Shown here one piece after another: positions 42,301 to 54,300 of a stretch of 64,000 nucleotides of DNA (its first letter is position 1; every line of letters starts with the position of its first letter). The notes beneath the pieces were generated by a model that saw only the letters and a program-made list of their open reading frames with translations, ran no database searches and was not told the DNA's origin. The translations under genes were made by a program, and so were the position numbers. This DNA is from Siphonodentalium dalli (Eukaryota > Mollusca > Scaphopoda > Gadilida > Siphonodentaliidae), in the NCBI GenBank assembly GCA_032622095.1, contig CP136065.1, positions 115,485,195 to 115,549,194 of the forward strand. The letters are read 5' to 3'.

Positions 42301-45300
42301 CCCCTCTCCAAGTTGAGCTAAGTGTCCTTGACACTTTCATTTTACAACCCCATAAATATGCTAGTTTAAACACACTGAGGGAATTAAAAAAGACCATTAA
42401 CTTATGGCCTTGTGAATCCTTAGGCACACAAAGTTGATAATCTGTTTCTCAGACACTATTTTTTCAAAGCAATCAGGCAGCCCAGGCAGGTTTTGATATC
42501 TATTTTTTTGGGCCAAAAGTTACCAGGTATGTTTTTATTTCCATATTTTATGACCATAATGTTCTGGCTGGCAGGTTTTTATTTGTTTATCCCCAAATAG
42601 GAGAGAATTCGATGACGTCACACTAACACGTGGGTCTGGCACTGGTAGGCAAAACATTGGCCGCAGACTACCAGACATGCTTTGTTTACATTTGCGTGCG
42701 GTCAAAATTATTTTAGTTTAAGTTCGAAATGCCGACATCATGTTGTGTTGCGGATTGTGCAAATAGACATGATCCTACATCTAATGTGTCATCATCGGAT
42801 TCCGACGGAAGAACCTCGACGAAGTTGCTGGATAAACGCTATTCGCAGACTAAAATCGGATGATGTTTCGAAGACGTGGATTCCTGGAAGTGGTGACCGT
42901 GTTTGCGGAAAACATTTCATAACAGGTAACTACCGTATATAAACAAAAATTAAGCTTTAAATAACTTATAACATCACCATTAAGTTACAATATACAAAAC
43001 TTAAAATTATATGCAATATCGAGAATTAATTAAACGGTCATTCCGAATTTGCCGTAAATGAATGTCGCCTAATTTCGAATTAATAACATTGGATGTTGAC
43101 ATTCGTTTTAATGGAATGTGAACGATAATCTGAAGCCACTAATACCATTTTCATATAGAATGATGTCTACGTGAATGGTATATGCCATGTGCATACAATT
43201 ACCAATGCATAATAATTAAAGGGGACGACAAGTGACCAATTTTGAATGGGGATTTCCATGCAAATTTGCGGAGCAAAAGTTACAGAGTTGCACATACTTC
43301 TGAGTGTGACTTGATGTGTGGTATTGGAAATAACAGGTATAATGTTGGTTTATTTATGATTGAATTTTATTCAGATTTTTCAAATGTTGTTCAAGTGAAC
43401 AGATTATATCTGATTGCATCTTCAAAAATAAACTTTTGATTTGTGTACATGTAGTGCTACATGTGTGTGCTATTTCTCACATTGCAGATTTTTATCAGTG
43501 GGTATAATAGCATGGGTGAAACCTAACACCTATCATGCCTGATGGGTACATAGTGTCCCTCATAAAAGGCAGCAGTTATATAACAAATGTGCAATAAACA
43601 TTGCCCAGGTGGTCATAAATAGTTCATCAATGCATGTTCTGCAACTAGAGCCCCAAAGGGTTGGGTTGATTGTGTATCTGGTTACACATATTACCGGTAC
43701 CTTATTCTTGGAAATCTCTTTCATATATATGTAAATTTAAAATGTCTATAATTTCAGGCACCCGCAATGATGATCCATTACATCCTGATTATGTACCATC
43801 ACTCAGCATGGGATATCACAAATTGAGCATCACAACCCCCGAGACAAAATTGTGCCGGACTGAGAGGAGACGGAGGAGAGTTGAAGCACGAGAACAGAAG
43901 GAGGGGGAAGATCTAGCTGCAACTGCACTTCTCGATTTATCTTGCACTGATACCGGTACACCTACTGATGCTGTCGCAGATGACAACACCGATAATAACA
44001 TTGAAGGTGAGCATAAACTGGGAATAATTTGCCATAATAATTGCTTGAATTTTAATGTTAACAGCATATTTAATTGATTTTGATGAACATCAACTGAAAT
44101 AATTGTGGAGTAATTGAAGAAATAAGTGTTAAACATAAACTAGATTTTATGATTTATATAAATATACATGTGTGATCATATTCAGTCAATGATCATAATT
44201 AGAAAATCATTTTCTGATGAATTACAAATAAATATACATGATTGTGATAATGCAGATGATACCAGTATCATACTGAGTATGTCAAATCAAACATTTGAAT
44301 TGATAATGCATATTATACATACAGTAATGCCCAAAGTAATTGACCACTTAACCACAGCAGAATTATGGGTAAATTTTCAGGATTTAGTCGGAAATATGGC
44401 TTTCCGATGAATGGCAACAAGCCATATTTCCGACTGAATCCTGACAAATTACCCATAATTCTGCTGTGGTTAAATGGTCAATTACTTTGGGCATTACTGT
44501 ACCTGGTACATATTATATAATGACATAAATAATTACTAACATATTCCTCAATTTTATTGCAGATAATATTCAACGTATTCATGAGAATTACTTAAGGAAG
44601 ATAATGGACCTAAAGGCGGAAAATAAACAGCTAAAGAGAGAGATCCTGATTCTGCAAGAGGAAAAGCACCAGCTTGAGGAAACAAACAAGAAGTTGAAAT
44701 TTGGTGCCAGGACCATAGAGGAAGATGATGGGAAAACAACGTTTTTCACGGGGCTACCATCTTATGCTGCATTTCTGTGGGTGGTGGAGTTGTGCGCAAG
44801 CCTCCTGCCGAAATCACAAGTTTTGTCCGATAAGGAAGTAGTTTTGTTAATTTTAATGAAACTGAAGTTGAATCTTCTGAACCAGGACATTGCAATTCGC
44901 TTTAGTGTTTCAGTGAGCCACATTTCGACACTCATGAATTCGGGTATTCCGGCTATAGCCAAACAATTGTTATTCTTAATTTCATGGCCTGATAAAGAAT
45001 CTACATTACGCACACTACCGAGTGTATTCAAAAATACATATTGTCGATGCCGAGTCATAATCGATTGTACAGAAGTCTTCATTGAACGACCAGGAAACTT
45101 ACGTGCCCGCGCAACAACATGGTCGAACTACAAACACAACAACACTGTCAAATTTCTAATCGGCATATCGCCAACAGGAAACATTTCATTTTTGTTGAGG
45201 GCTTTTGGAGGCAGAACATCGGACAAAGTTATCACCCAGCGCTCTGGGTTTCTGCAAAAACTAACACATGGTGATCAGGTTTTGGCAGACAGGGGATTTC

Positions 45301-48300
45301 TGATTGAGGATGATATTGCTGCATATGGAGCAGATTTATTGATTCCATATTTCACAAGGGGAAAATCACAATTGAGTCAACGTGAAGTTGAACTGACGAG
45401 AAGGATTGCGAATGTAAGAATTCATGTGGAAAGAGCTATTGGTCGTATGAAAAAATTTAAAATTACGAGTAGTTTAATGGGGATGACCATGGTGACACAT
45501 GCAGATTCAGTTGCTATAATATGTTGTGCTATTTCTAATATGCACGAAAAGCTTGTAAAATAGGTTAACCACAGCATCAGAGTAAAAAAAATCTGATTTT
45601 AAAGATTAAAATGAAACGCTCTTCATTTATTTCTATTTGGATAATAAATTAAACGCTCTATATTTTTAATCTTGAAGATTAAAAATAAAAAGCCTTTAAT
45701 TTTAACACACAATGACAACAACACTTCTGTTCAATTTATGCACAATGTGGACAAAGCCATGCACTCCTTGGTTTTCGCTTTACAAACACGCATGACCAAT
45801 GAAACCAAACTGTTGGGGCAATCTGCACTGCCACACTTAATCAGTTTACCACTTTTTGGCTGCCTACATAAACACATTGGTTCATTGTCATTCTGCATAA
45901 CTTCTGTCGGCTCAATTTTACCCAGTGTATTTGTAATTAACTCCGGCAAGATCGATGTCATGAAAAACATTTCACCTTTAGAACAAATTCTTTCACAGAA
46001 AGCCGTCTCTTTCCGAATGATGTTAATGATCATATCTTCATCTGTATACACAATAAAGTGACACAAATCAATACCGCACACAAGCATTTGCGTTTGTATT
46101 TGTGAATAATATTTGTGGCTGGTTTTCAATTGGAGGTTGGTGTCCAAACAGAAAGTTGAGTCTTCAGCCGCTGCATCTGCTATCAAACGGTCTTTGTGTT
46201 TATACGAACACTTTACTTCAACAACTGCCTGACCACAACATGAACATTTGGCTATTCCATCAGGAGAACAACCAAGAAAGGGTTTATCATGTGAAATTAC
46301 AAGTCCCGAAGCCCGAATATTGAAATCACAATGCATATGTTTGGAATAAAGTTTACGAGCAACAGCTTCGTTGTCTACACCATATTGAACTGCAGCAATA
46401 TTTTTTAAACTGGTCAAACTGTATCCCATTATTTTTTTCACAAGATTATTGGGGTCGGTGGTGTCTGCGAGTAATAACATTATGCGCACTAGATGCTGTT
46501 ATCCTCCCTGATCTGTGTGAATACCATCTTTCACAAATCGCCTGTGTCCTTGTTGTCTCTTCCAAGGAAGAAATTTTTGACGGCGTCAATGAGTTTGTGT
46601 AAGACTGCCAGGTGCTTAGGCAAATCTCTTGCAAACTATTTTTACTGATATCCTCTATTGTATCATCATAAAATGATAACAATGTTGTCGGTAAGTTATC
46701 ACTGTCCTCTGTTTCTGAGGCTGTGTCAGTGTCCTCATCATTAAGCTTGGGAATTGTTGAAAAATAAGCTGCATTTGGACATATCAGCTTCAATTTTTGG
46801 ATCATTTCACTTGAAGGCATATCTGGATTATCCTGATCAACACGTTGCACTTCCTTTGTCCTTTTGCCTTGGAATATGTCAGGGATTTCACATAAGGGCA
46901 CATAGTCCACAACCCTGTCTGATGTCTGGTTCCAGGCACACTCTTGGCTTGTAGCTGATGTCACTGCTAAGCCCAATCTGACAACTGTCTCAACTTGAAA
47001 CAGGGTTGCAGCTACATGACTGCATACCTCTCCCAACCTAAAACAAATAAAAATGTGTGAAATCAGTGAATGAATTTGAGCCTGTGCATGAGTGCAAAAT
47101 ACACTCATGTGCTCTTATGAGTTTATGGACTGAGAATATTTTCTGCTGGGCATAAAAGGAGATGGTCCCATAAATGACTGAATTTGGAGTACAGTCCCCC
47201 TTTAACATTGATATATGGTTTGGGAATATCTAATACAAAATATATGTTTAATGGTAAAAACAAAAAATGAAACCGAAAAAAAGCCTTAATAAATGGAGAT
47301 GGAACTTATAATATCACATACCTTAAATTGGTGTGACTTACAGTTTGTTTTATTTATATGTACTTTGATGTGATTTGTTATATCGTAATCTTGCGTTTCT
47401 CATAATTGTTCCTATCTTATATTATTGTTGATAATAAACATGAGCTGCCAATGTGGTGTCTATTCCATTTCCCACAAGATGTTATGAAAAATAAAGAGCG
47501 TTTAATTTTAATATTTCATACAATATTTCGACTGACTTTGCATGGCTTACAGGAATACATGTACCGTAGGCTAAACCGGATACTCATAAGTATGAACCAT
47601 CTTTATAAATATGTTGTTTTGTTCGTATATCAACATACATGTTCCCGGTATCACTACCACGAGGTGTAAACAATGACACTAAGACTCACCCTGCCATGCA
47701 TGTGCAGTGGGCACACAATATATAGCCTTCAGCTTTGGATACACAAATCCATGGTATATGGGGATCATCGCCAACTCTCTGTGAGGGGATGACTTCGGCT
47801 TTCAGGAAACAGTATGGGCTTTCCTGTGAAACATCATGTTGAAGAATTTGCTTCACATGTCCGCTCTTCACAAATCTGGAAAATAAATGTGACAAATACA
47901 TGTAATAACATCAGGAAAGGAGGTAATACATGGACATGTAATTAGATATTACACCGCGAGATACGGTATGCAAATACCCATATTCAATGTGGATTATTCA
48001 GTGTCAGACATAAGATGACAGATCAGTGGTCTGTGATGTCATACATTCATACATGTAACTACATTTTGTCAACACTGTGAATAAATGTGATGATCCATCA
48101 CATTGGATTTGAAAGATAATTTGACACAAAATCCATTTATTTTAGTTTTGTAATGATGTTTGAAAACAAGAATAGGATTTGTCGAAGTATTAGTGTATTT
48201 CAATCGATGTGTATGCAAAATAGGACATAGAAAATTCCGACATGAAGTAAACGAAAATTATCCTAAATTTGTAAACACACGAAATTATGCAAGTGCAATT

Positions 48301-51300
48301 TCTCCGGTAAAAAAAATAAATATCGCATTTGTTGTATTTATATTACGAAGTTATGAGTTACCTACCTCCAGGCATCCAAAGACTTATGAGCTCTGAGTGC
48401 TTCTTTCGTATAAACTCTGGGAGTATCGATAAGGTAGTGGTAAATATCCGGATACGTGATCGGTGGAAGTTTTTCTTTGTTTGGTGTCCAATCATCACTT
48501 AATTCGTACAGGTCCGGTAAACATTTCGTTCCTTTGTCGTAGGAAAGCTTGTCTTTGTATCTCCTCTGTGCTTCAATACCATGATCGTCGATAAAATACT
48601 TTTGAACAGTGTTGAAACGCTTGATTTTCCGTGTACCCGAGTTGTTCGCCATCGCAATGTTGTGATTTTGTATCGATTTTCTGCCTACCAGGCTACCGCG
48701 CATGCGCGAAAATGACGTATTTTGTTTGTATACAAATTCTCCCCTATTGAATAACAATGTTTTGGACTTAAATCTGATTATTTGATTTGGTTTTAGTAAC
48801 AAATTTAATGTATTAAGTGTAATACTAGTCGGACTTGACTGGGATATCTTCTGTATGTACAATGTATACAATAAAAAACCAAAACATATCAAGTTTTATA
48901 ACAATGAAATAACTAATAAATTACCAGATAAAAACTTTATTTTTCTTTGTCACCTCTACTTCTGTCACTTGGGAAGGTTCAACTTGTTGATGTGCAACCT
49001 TGTATATATGTATCCAAATAGCTATGATGCTATCTATGTGTACCCTGTTAATTAGGAAAAAATAATTAGAAATAATGTATTTTGTACAACACAGGTGAAC
49101 ATACACCACCATGTTGCTGTAAACTGGAAACATAAAAGAAAAAAAAGAAAAAAATTCTTTTTAAAAAGTATCATTTCATTGGATATGCTTATGAATGTCA
49201 CTGGATTTCACTCATTTTTCAGGAAACATACTCCAAATTTTAACATCAGAAAAATAAGGAATACATATGGGAAAAAAATAGGAAACATGCATATTGAAAC
49301 ATAAAACTTTACTATCACCAGCTCCTGTATACTTTGTTCTTTCATATAAAGTTACCTCTTTCTGTTTTGATGTTTGGTTTCAGAGCTATAATCTTATATT
49401 ATAACTTGACAGTGAAATTGCGATTTGGTATGTTGGGGGGTGTTTTTATATAACATGGCCATCAAATTATAAATAAATGCCCACTAAAATACTAAGCTGT
49501 TTTATAATGGAACAATGATCTATACAAACTGGAATAAAACAACACTTTGTCTCCAATAACTAGACTTTGGTGACAAGATTGCCTTTTGTGATTTTACCTA
49601 CTTCCTTAAACCCTTTGAACCCGGCTGGCCGGTATTCCGGCCAGAACGTAATTGAATATATACGCGACTGGCCGGTTTTCCGGCCATGACATAATCTCGT
49701 TCTACCGTCGGCGTCGCAGTGTTGCACTTTATTTTTTATATTTCGATAAATACTCAATGTTAAAAAAAATAAAATAGTATTTCAGAAAATTCATATTATA
49801 ATTGTTTTAGCTGTCCAAATAATATCGAGGTTGTGTTTGGCATAACGAATTATCAGCGGATTAAAAACTGGATACAGTCTCCATTTTATCACATTTCTGC
49901 AATTATGGCGCCGCCATATTGCTTCTCGCGACCTCTCGTTTCGCGTTAGGTCATATCGCCTTACCTCTCGTTTCGCGTTAGGTCATATCGCCTTATATGG
50001 CTCAGAAGAGATCTAAAAATATATATTTATAGGTAGAAACTTTTGTGACGTATTCTTGTGGTATTCATAACTCCCAATGTGTGAAGAAATTCCCGCTAAA
50101 TTATATAATTCATATAAGATTTACACGAGAATAAAGCTCAGAATCTTGTCTTTAAGATGGCATAAGCCAATACACCGCACAATGCTGCGCATTTTAGTTA
50201 TTGGTGGGTTGAGAACACCCAGAGTTTGTTTTGGCAAAAGCCCATATGACGTTATGTATTTACGTTTGGATTGTGACGTTACGTAACATTTTTTGATAGT
50301 TTTTATAATAAATCCAATAAAGTTTTCAATATTTTATAACTTTTTCTGGATTTAAGATATTGAAATATATTGTGATGTGCTGAATTCAGAATTTAATAAT
50401 CCTTCCAATGGTGTAAACAATATGGTAGAAGAGAATGCATACGATACAGCACCATGCGCCTGAACACAGTCTACAATAAGTCAAAATACCCCTGGGAGCC
50501 CAGGGTCAGGGCGTCGATCGTTGTGGGGAGCCAGGGTTCAAAGGGTTAACGTTCAAATTTGGAGACCGCTTCCTGAAAATAAGTGAAATCAAGTCACATT
50601 TGTTGCCATAAGCAATGTAATGCTATTTTATCAACACTAATGTGCTTTAGGAGGAAAGATCAAATGATTTTTACACATTAAGCACTCATTGTTTTTTTTC
50701 TATTTATGCATACAGATTTTTAAAATGGCCAAAAAAATGCCCCAAACTAAGGATTCATAGTGCCATAAGATAATTATCTTCTCCAATTTTGGGGAAATTC
50801 CTTCACAATGTGTTTAACCTAGTATACTTAAAGAGGTTTTAAACAGGGTATCTGGATATCAATAAATTAAGTTACATTACCCCAAATATCGCATTTCATC
50901 ATGCCAGTTATGTGACACAGGCAATTTTGGCTTACTCCATACAATGGAACACACATTTCATAAATGCACTGGACTATTTATATTTCCATATAGATAGTTC
51001 CAAAAAGGACAGTCCTCGCAAAGATGATAGAAGGAGGGAAAGTAGAGGTGACAGACGTGATAGTCACGGTGATAGGCGGGATTCTCATGGTGACCGGCGC
51101 AGAAGCGATGTTAGAAGTCGTGACCGGAGAGACGTTAGAAAAGATTCGAGGAGAGATGAAAAGAAGGATCCAAAAAAAGATGACAAAAAGGAAGTCACTT
51201 CTGAAGAGAAAAATGAAGAAAAACCAACTGAAAAGAAGGATGAATCCAAGACTGAAGCAACAAAATCACCACAGAAAGATGACAAAAAGCCAGATGATAA

Positions 51301-54300
51301 ATCAGGTACTAGAGAATTTCTGTAGTGAATTACCTATATGCATGTGTTGAAAACCAGTGCTGATGATTTCTGCACCTTCATGGACCCACTTTTAGAAAAA
51401 ATTAATTCCAGTGTTATTTCTGATAAATTGGAAACATGACAAAAAGCCATGTTTAATTTCTGTTCATTTTCGCTAGTGTTTGTGTCTGGTTTTTAACAAA
51501 TTTAATGTAAATATTTAAATTTTTATTCATATGTATAACTTACTAGCTGGGGTTAGTGATGTTCCAATAATCGGAATCGGCCCATGGCCGATAACAGCCC
51601 ATTGGATATTAATCGTACCTCGCAGTTGAACATCGGCTTTTACCGATTGTCAAAACATACAAAAATGTTCTGGTATCTAAGCGCTATATGCATGCTTTAA
51701 TAAACGTACACAATACAACCGTAATATTGAATGTAAAATGCAGTTTTAACAACCTAAATATAAGTTATTGGCATCGTCCAAACAGTCTGATATGATTATT
51801 TATAAGCATGGCAATACACCTGCCCAACATATCCCGTGTAATGTGAAGTTATTGGTTCAATCATGTGGACAATTATCTATTTTTATTTACTTCACTTTGA
51901 TGTGTTTTAGCCTATTTTGGTAGATAATTTTAGTTCTACTGAACTAAATGAAATATAATTTGGTTTGTTGGTTCACTACCACAAAATACAAGTCAAGTTA
52001 AATTTTGGGGTCTGGCCACCTATTATTAGCCCAACTGTTCCATGCATCCATTTCCTTCAAAACACACTACAGGCCACATCCCTTATTCGATCATCGCCAA
52101 ACTTTAGATGGATCTTCGGGGTGACCTCTAGATTTTTTAATAAACATGGCCACCAGCAGCCATCTTCTGATTTCACATTTAAATTCATCGGCACACCCTG
52201 CTGCCCATATTTATTGGAGAATTGTTTTGAAAATTTATAGGCATGTTTAGAATTGTTGGGGAACTCTTGGGGTTACTTGGTTTCCAGATAAGTTCAATTA
52301 TTAACCCTTCCATGACTGGAGCTTCCTGAAATTTAGCGAAAACCCTGTGCTAATGCATTCTGTTATATATGCGAGGCTCCCCATATATAAGAAGAGACTA
52401 GCGGATGTATCCGGCAGTGCACAGGCAAAGTGTGGCAAAATTAAAATTGAAACATATTAAAGAGCATTATTGTTGCGGTACTTTGTTCTGATAAGGAAAA
52501 AATAAATAAAAGCGACGTGTGGTGGAGTTGTGAACCAGCCCATGTTACCCGGAAATACATGACCACACCAGTGCGATCGGCCAAGTGGTTCCCAAGAAAC
52601 CACACATTTTGTCCATGTGGATATGACTTCAAAACCATATGTCTGGTGGATTCCAGGTCAAGCTCATGTTACCAGAAGAGCCAAGATACGTGCTCTTACC
52701 AAATTTCAGTGTGATTGGGCCAGTACTAGTAATTCCTGAGAAACCATTTTGCCTGTGTCGGATTTTACTCTTTGCATAACTAAATCCTTTAGCACACCCT
52801 ACAGTCCACTTCCCTCATCCGATCATCACCAAAGTACGTGGAACTGTCTTGTTTGTTAAAAATATTTTTAAACTTATAAAATTTGCAGTATTTTCAAAAT
52901 ATAATTGGGAGAATTTATTGTTTGAAATAATTTATTGTGTTACCATGCATATCAACCTGAGTTATAATTTTATGTCTTCTCTTCAAATTCAAGATGTGAA
53001 GACTGATGCAAAAAAGACATCATCTCCTCGCGCTAGTAGCAAGAAAATTGAAACTAAGAAAGAAAAGGACATGCTATCATTTGACAAAATAAAGGTAAAC
53101 TGCACCTTTATTGTTATACTAGCCTGAGGTGATTCCTAAAAGTACAACGATTATTATGCTAAAACTGTATTAGTCTTGGCCAGACCTGTTACTTCTCCCG
53201 GATTCGCCGTGAGTCTCCCGTATTCACCATGCATCTCACGGTGTCAAGGCGACATCTCCTAATCTCACGGTTTGAAACAATCTTCTCAAAAAAAATAAAA
53301 AAAATTAGAGGTTACTTTCGTTTTCATTGTAGTATAACGCAGTAAGCGAGAATATGCGAGACTACCTGGGTCCGATTGTTTAGCGTCCGGTGCAGACACT
53401 GCTGTTACGCAATAATACCATGATAGCTTGGAGTAGCTGCCAATGTGCCGCGGGTAATTAGTCTGGCAATAAATGGTTTGTCATCCACATGTTTTAACAA
53501 AGGAGGAATGAGATGAGCAACCTCATGTTATATAACTGATATTAACTATGTCAGATTGTTTTCATATTGGATTACAAACGAGCTTTATGCATGACCCCTA
53601 TATATAGGAAGCCCATTGAATATGCATTTATATATGTCTCGGTAAATTGGTGACCAAACATTATATTTTAGAAATTTTGATTCTGTGGAAAGACCAGCAA
53701 AACGCTGACGATACGATTCAAAGTTTAAGGACTCGTGGTCTCGTGAAATGGTATTATAAAATTCAAAAGAAACATATGTTCTAGATTTTAAAGACAGTTG
53801 AAATCTCGTGAGATCTAAATGAAACCGAAAGTAGTTTACGGTTGTTGATACGTGGCCTACAATGTTTTCTCTATAAATGAGACAATAAAATGTAAAACTG
53901 CACAGTAACTGTTTTCCTGAGGAATACTTTGTTAATTTGTTATCAAATTTGCATGTTTCTGTGTGATAGATTATAAAAAAAATTGTTTAATTTTTTTTCT
54001 TTATTGAAGTTACAAAAATGCAAAAGGAATTCAATTATTTAAAATCTCCCGGATGGTGACCCCAATCTCACGGAAAATCGTGACCAATCTCCTGGAAAAT
54101 ATTTTTTGAGGGTAACAGGTCTGGTCTTGGTTGCTTATTTCATTGATACATTTAAGTTAATGGTCGGGTGGGTGTATATACTGGAATCAGCTTGTCGTGT
54201 ATTTCTACATACTGTGAATGGCTTTGATTTCGTCTACATCAATTTTCATGGTGTCTCACAAAGAAGCCATACGACACTCTTATAATTGCATACCCATGCA

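Larger units (their letters stand above)
42599..48745. mobile_element. Complete two-gene DNA transposon, ISL2EU-like (PIF/Harbinger-related), 6.15 kb
   Basis: 11-bp terminal inverted repeats AGGAGAGAATT (42599-42609) and, inverted, AGGGGAGAATT (48735-48745), flanked by AT on both sides (42597-42598, 48746-48747). A subterminal inverted pair CTGGTAGGCA lies at 42642-42651 and 48682-48691. Inside are two convergent spliced genes: THAP-DDE transposase (+) and SWIM-YqaJ-PHD protein (-). From memory, ISL2EU elements combine a Harbinger-like DDE transposase with a YqaJ protein and have 2-bp target duplications; I could not check this. A 178-bp MITE is nested in it. It sits whole in SAFB intron 10. 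Confidence 0.82.

Noticed and set aside
42718-42960. The 86-codon frame with its upstream ATG ([11 protein letters not shown]...) as a separate small gene
   Set aside because: Its second half is the THAP C-terminal half; the first half is read from the wrong frame because of the 2-base loss.
45731-45810. C-terminal sequence of the long - frame ([14 protein letters not shown]...) as the natural protein end
   Set aside because: Shifting one base gives WFHWSC...LCPHC and completes a PHD finger, so the displayed end is out of frame.
48921-49304. Short frames on both strands after the transposon
   Set aside because: AT-rich chance frames outside the element's ends.
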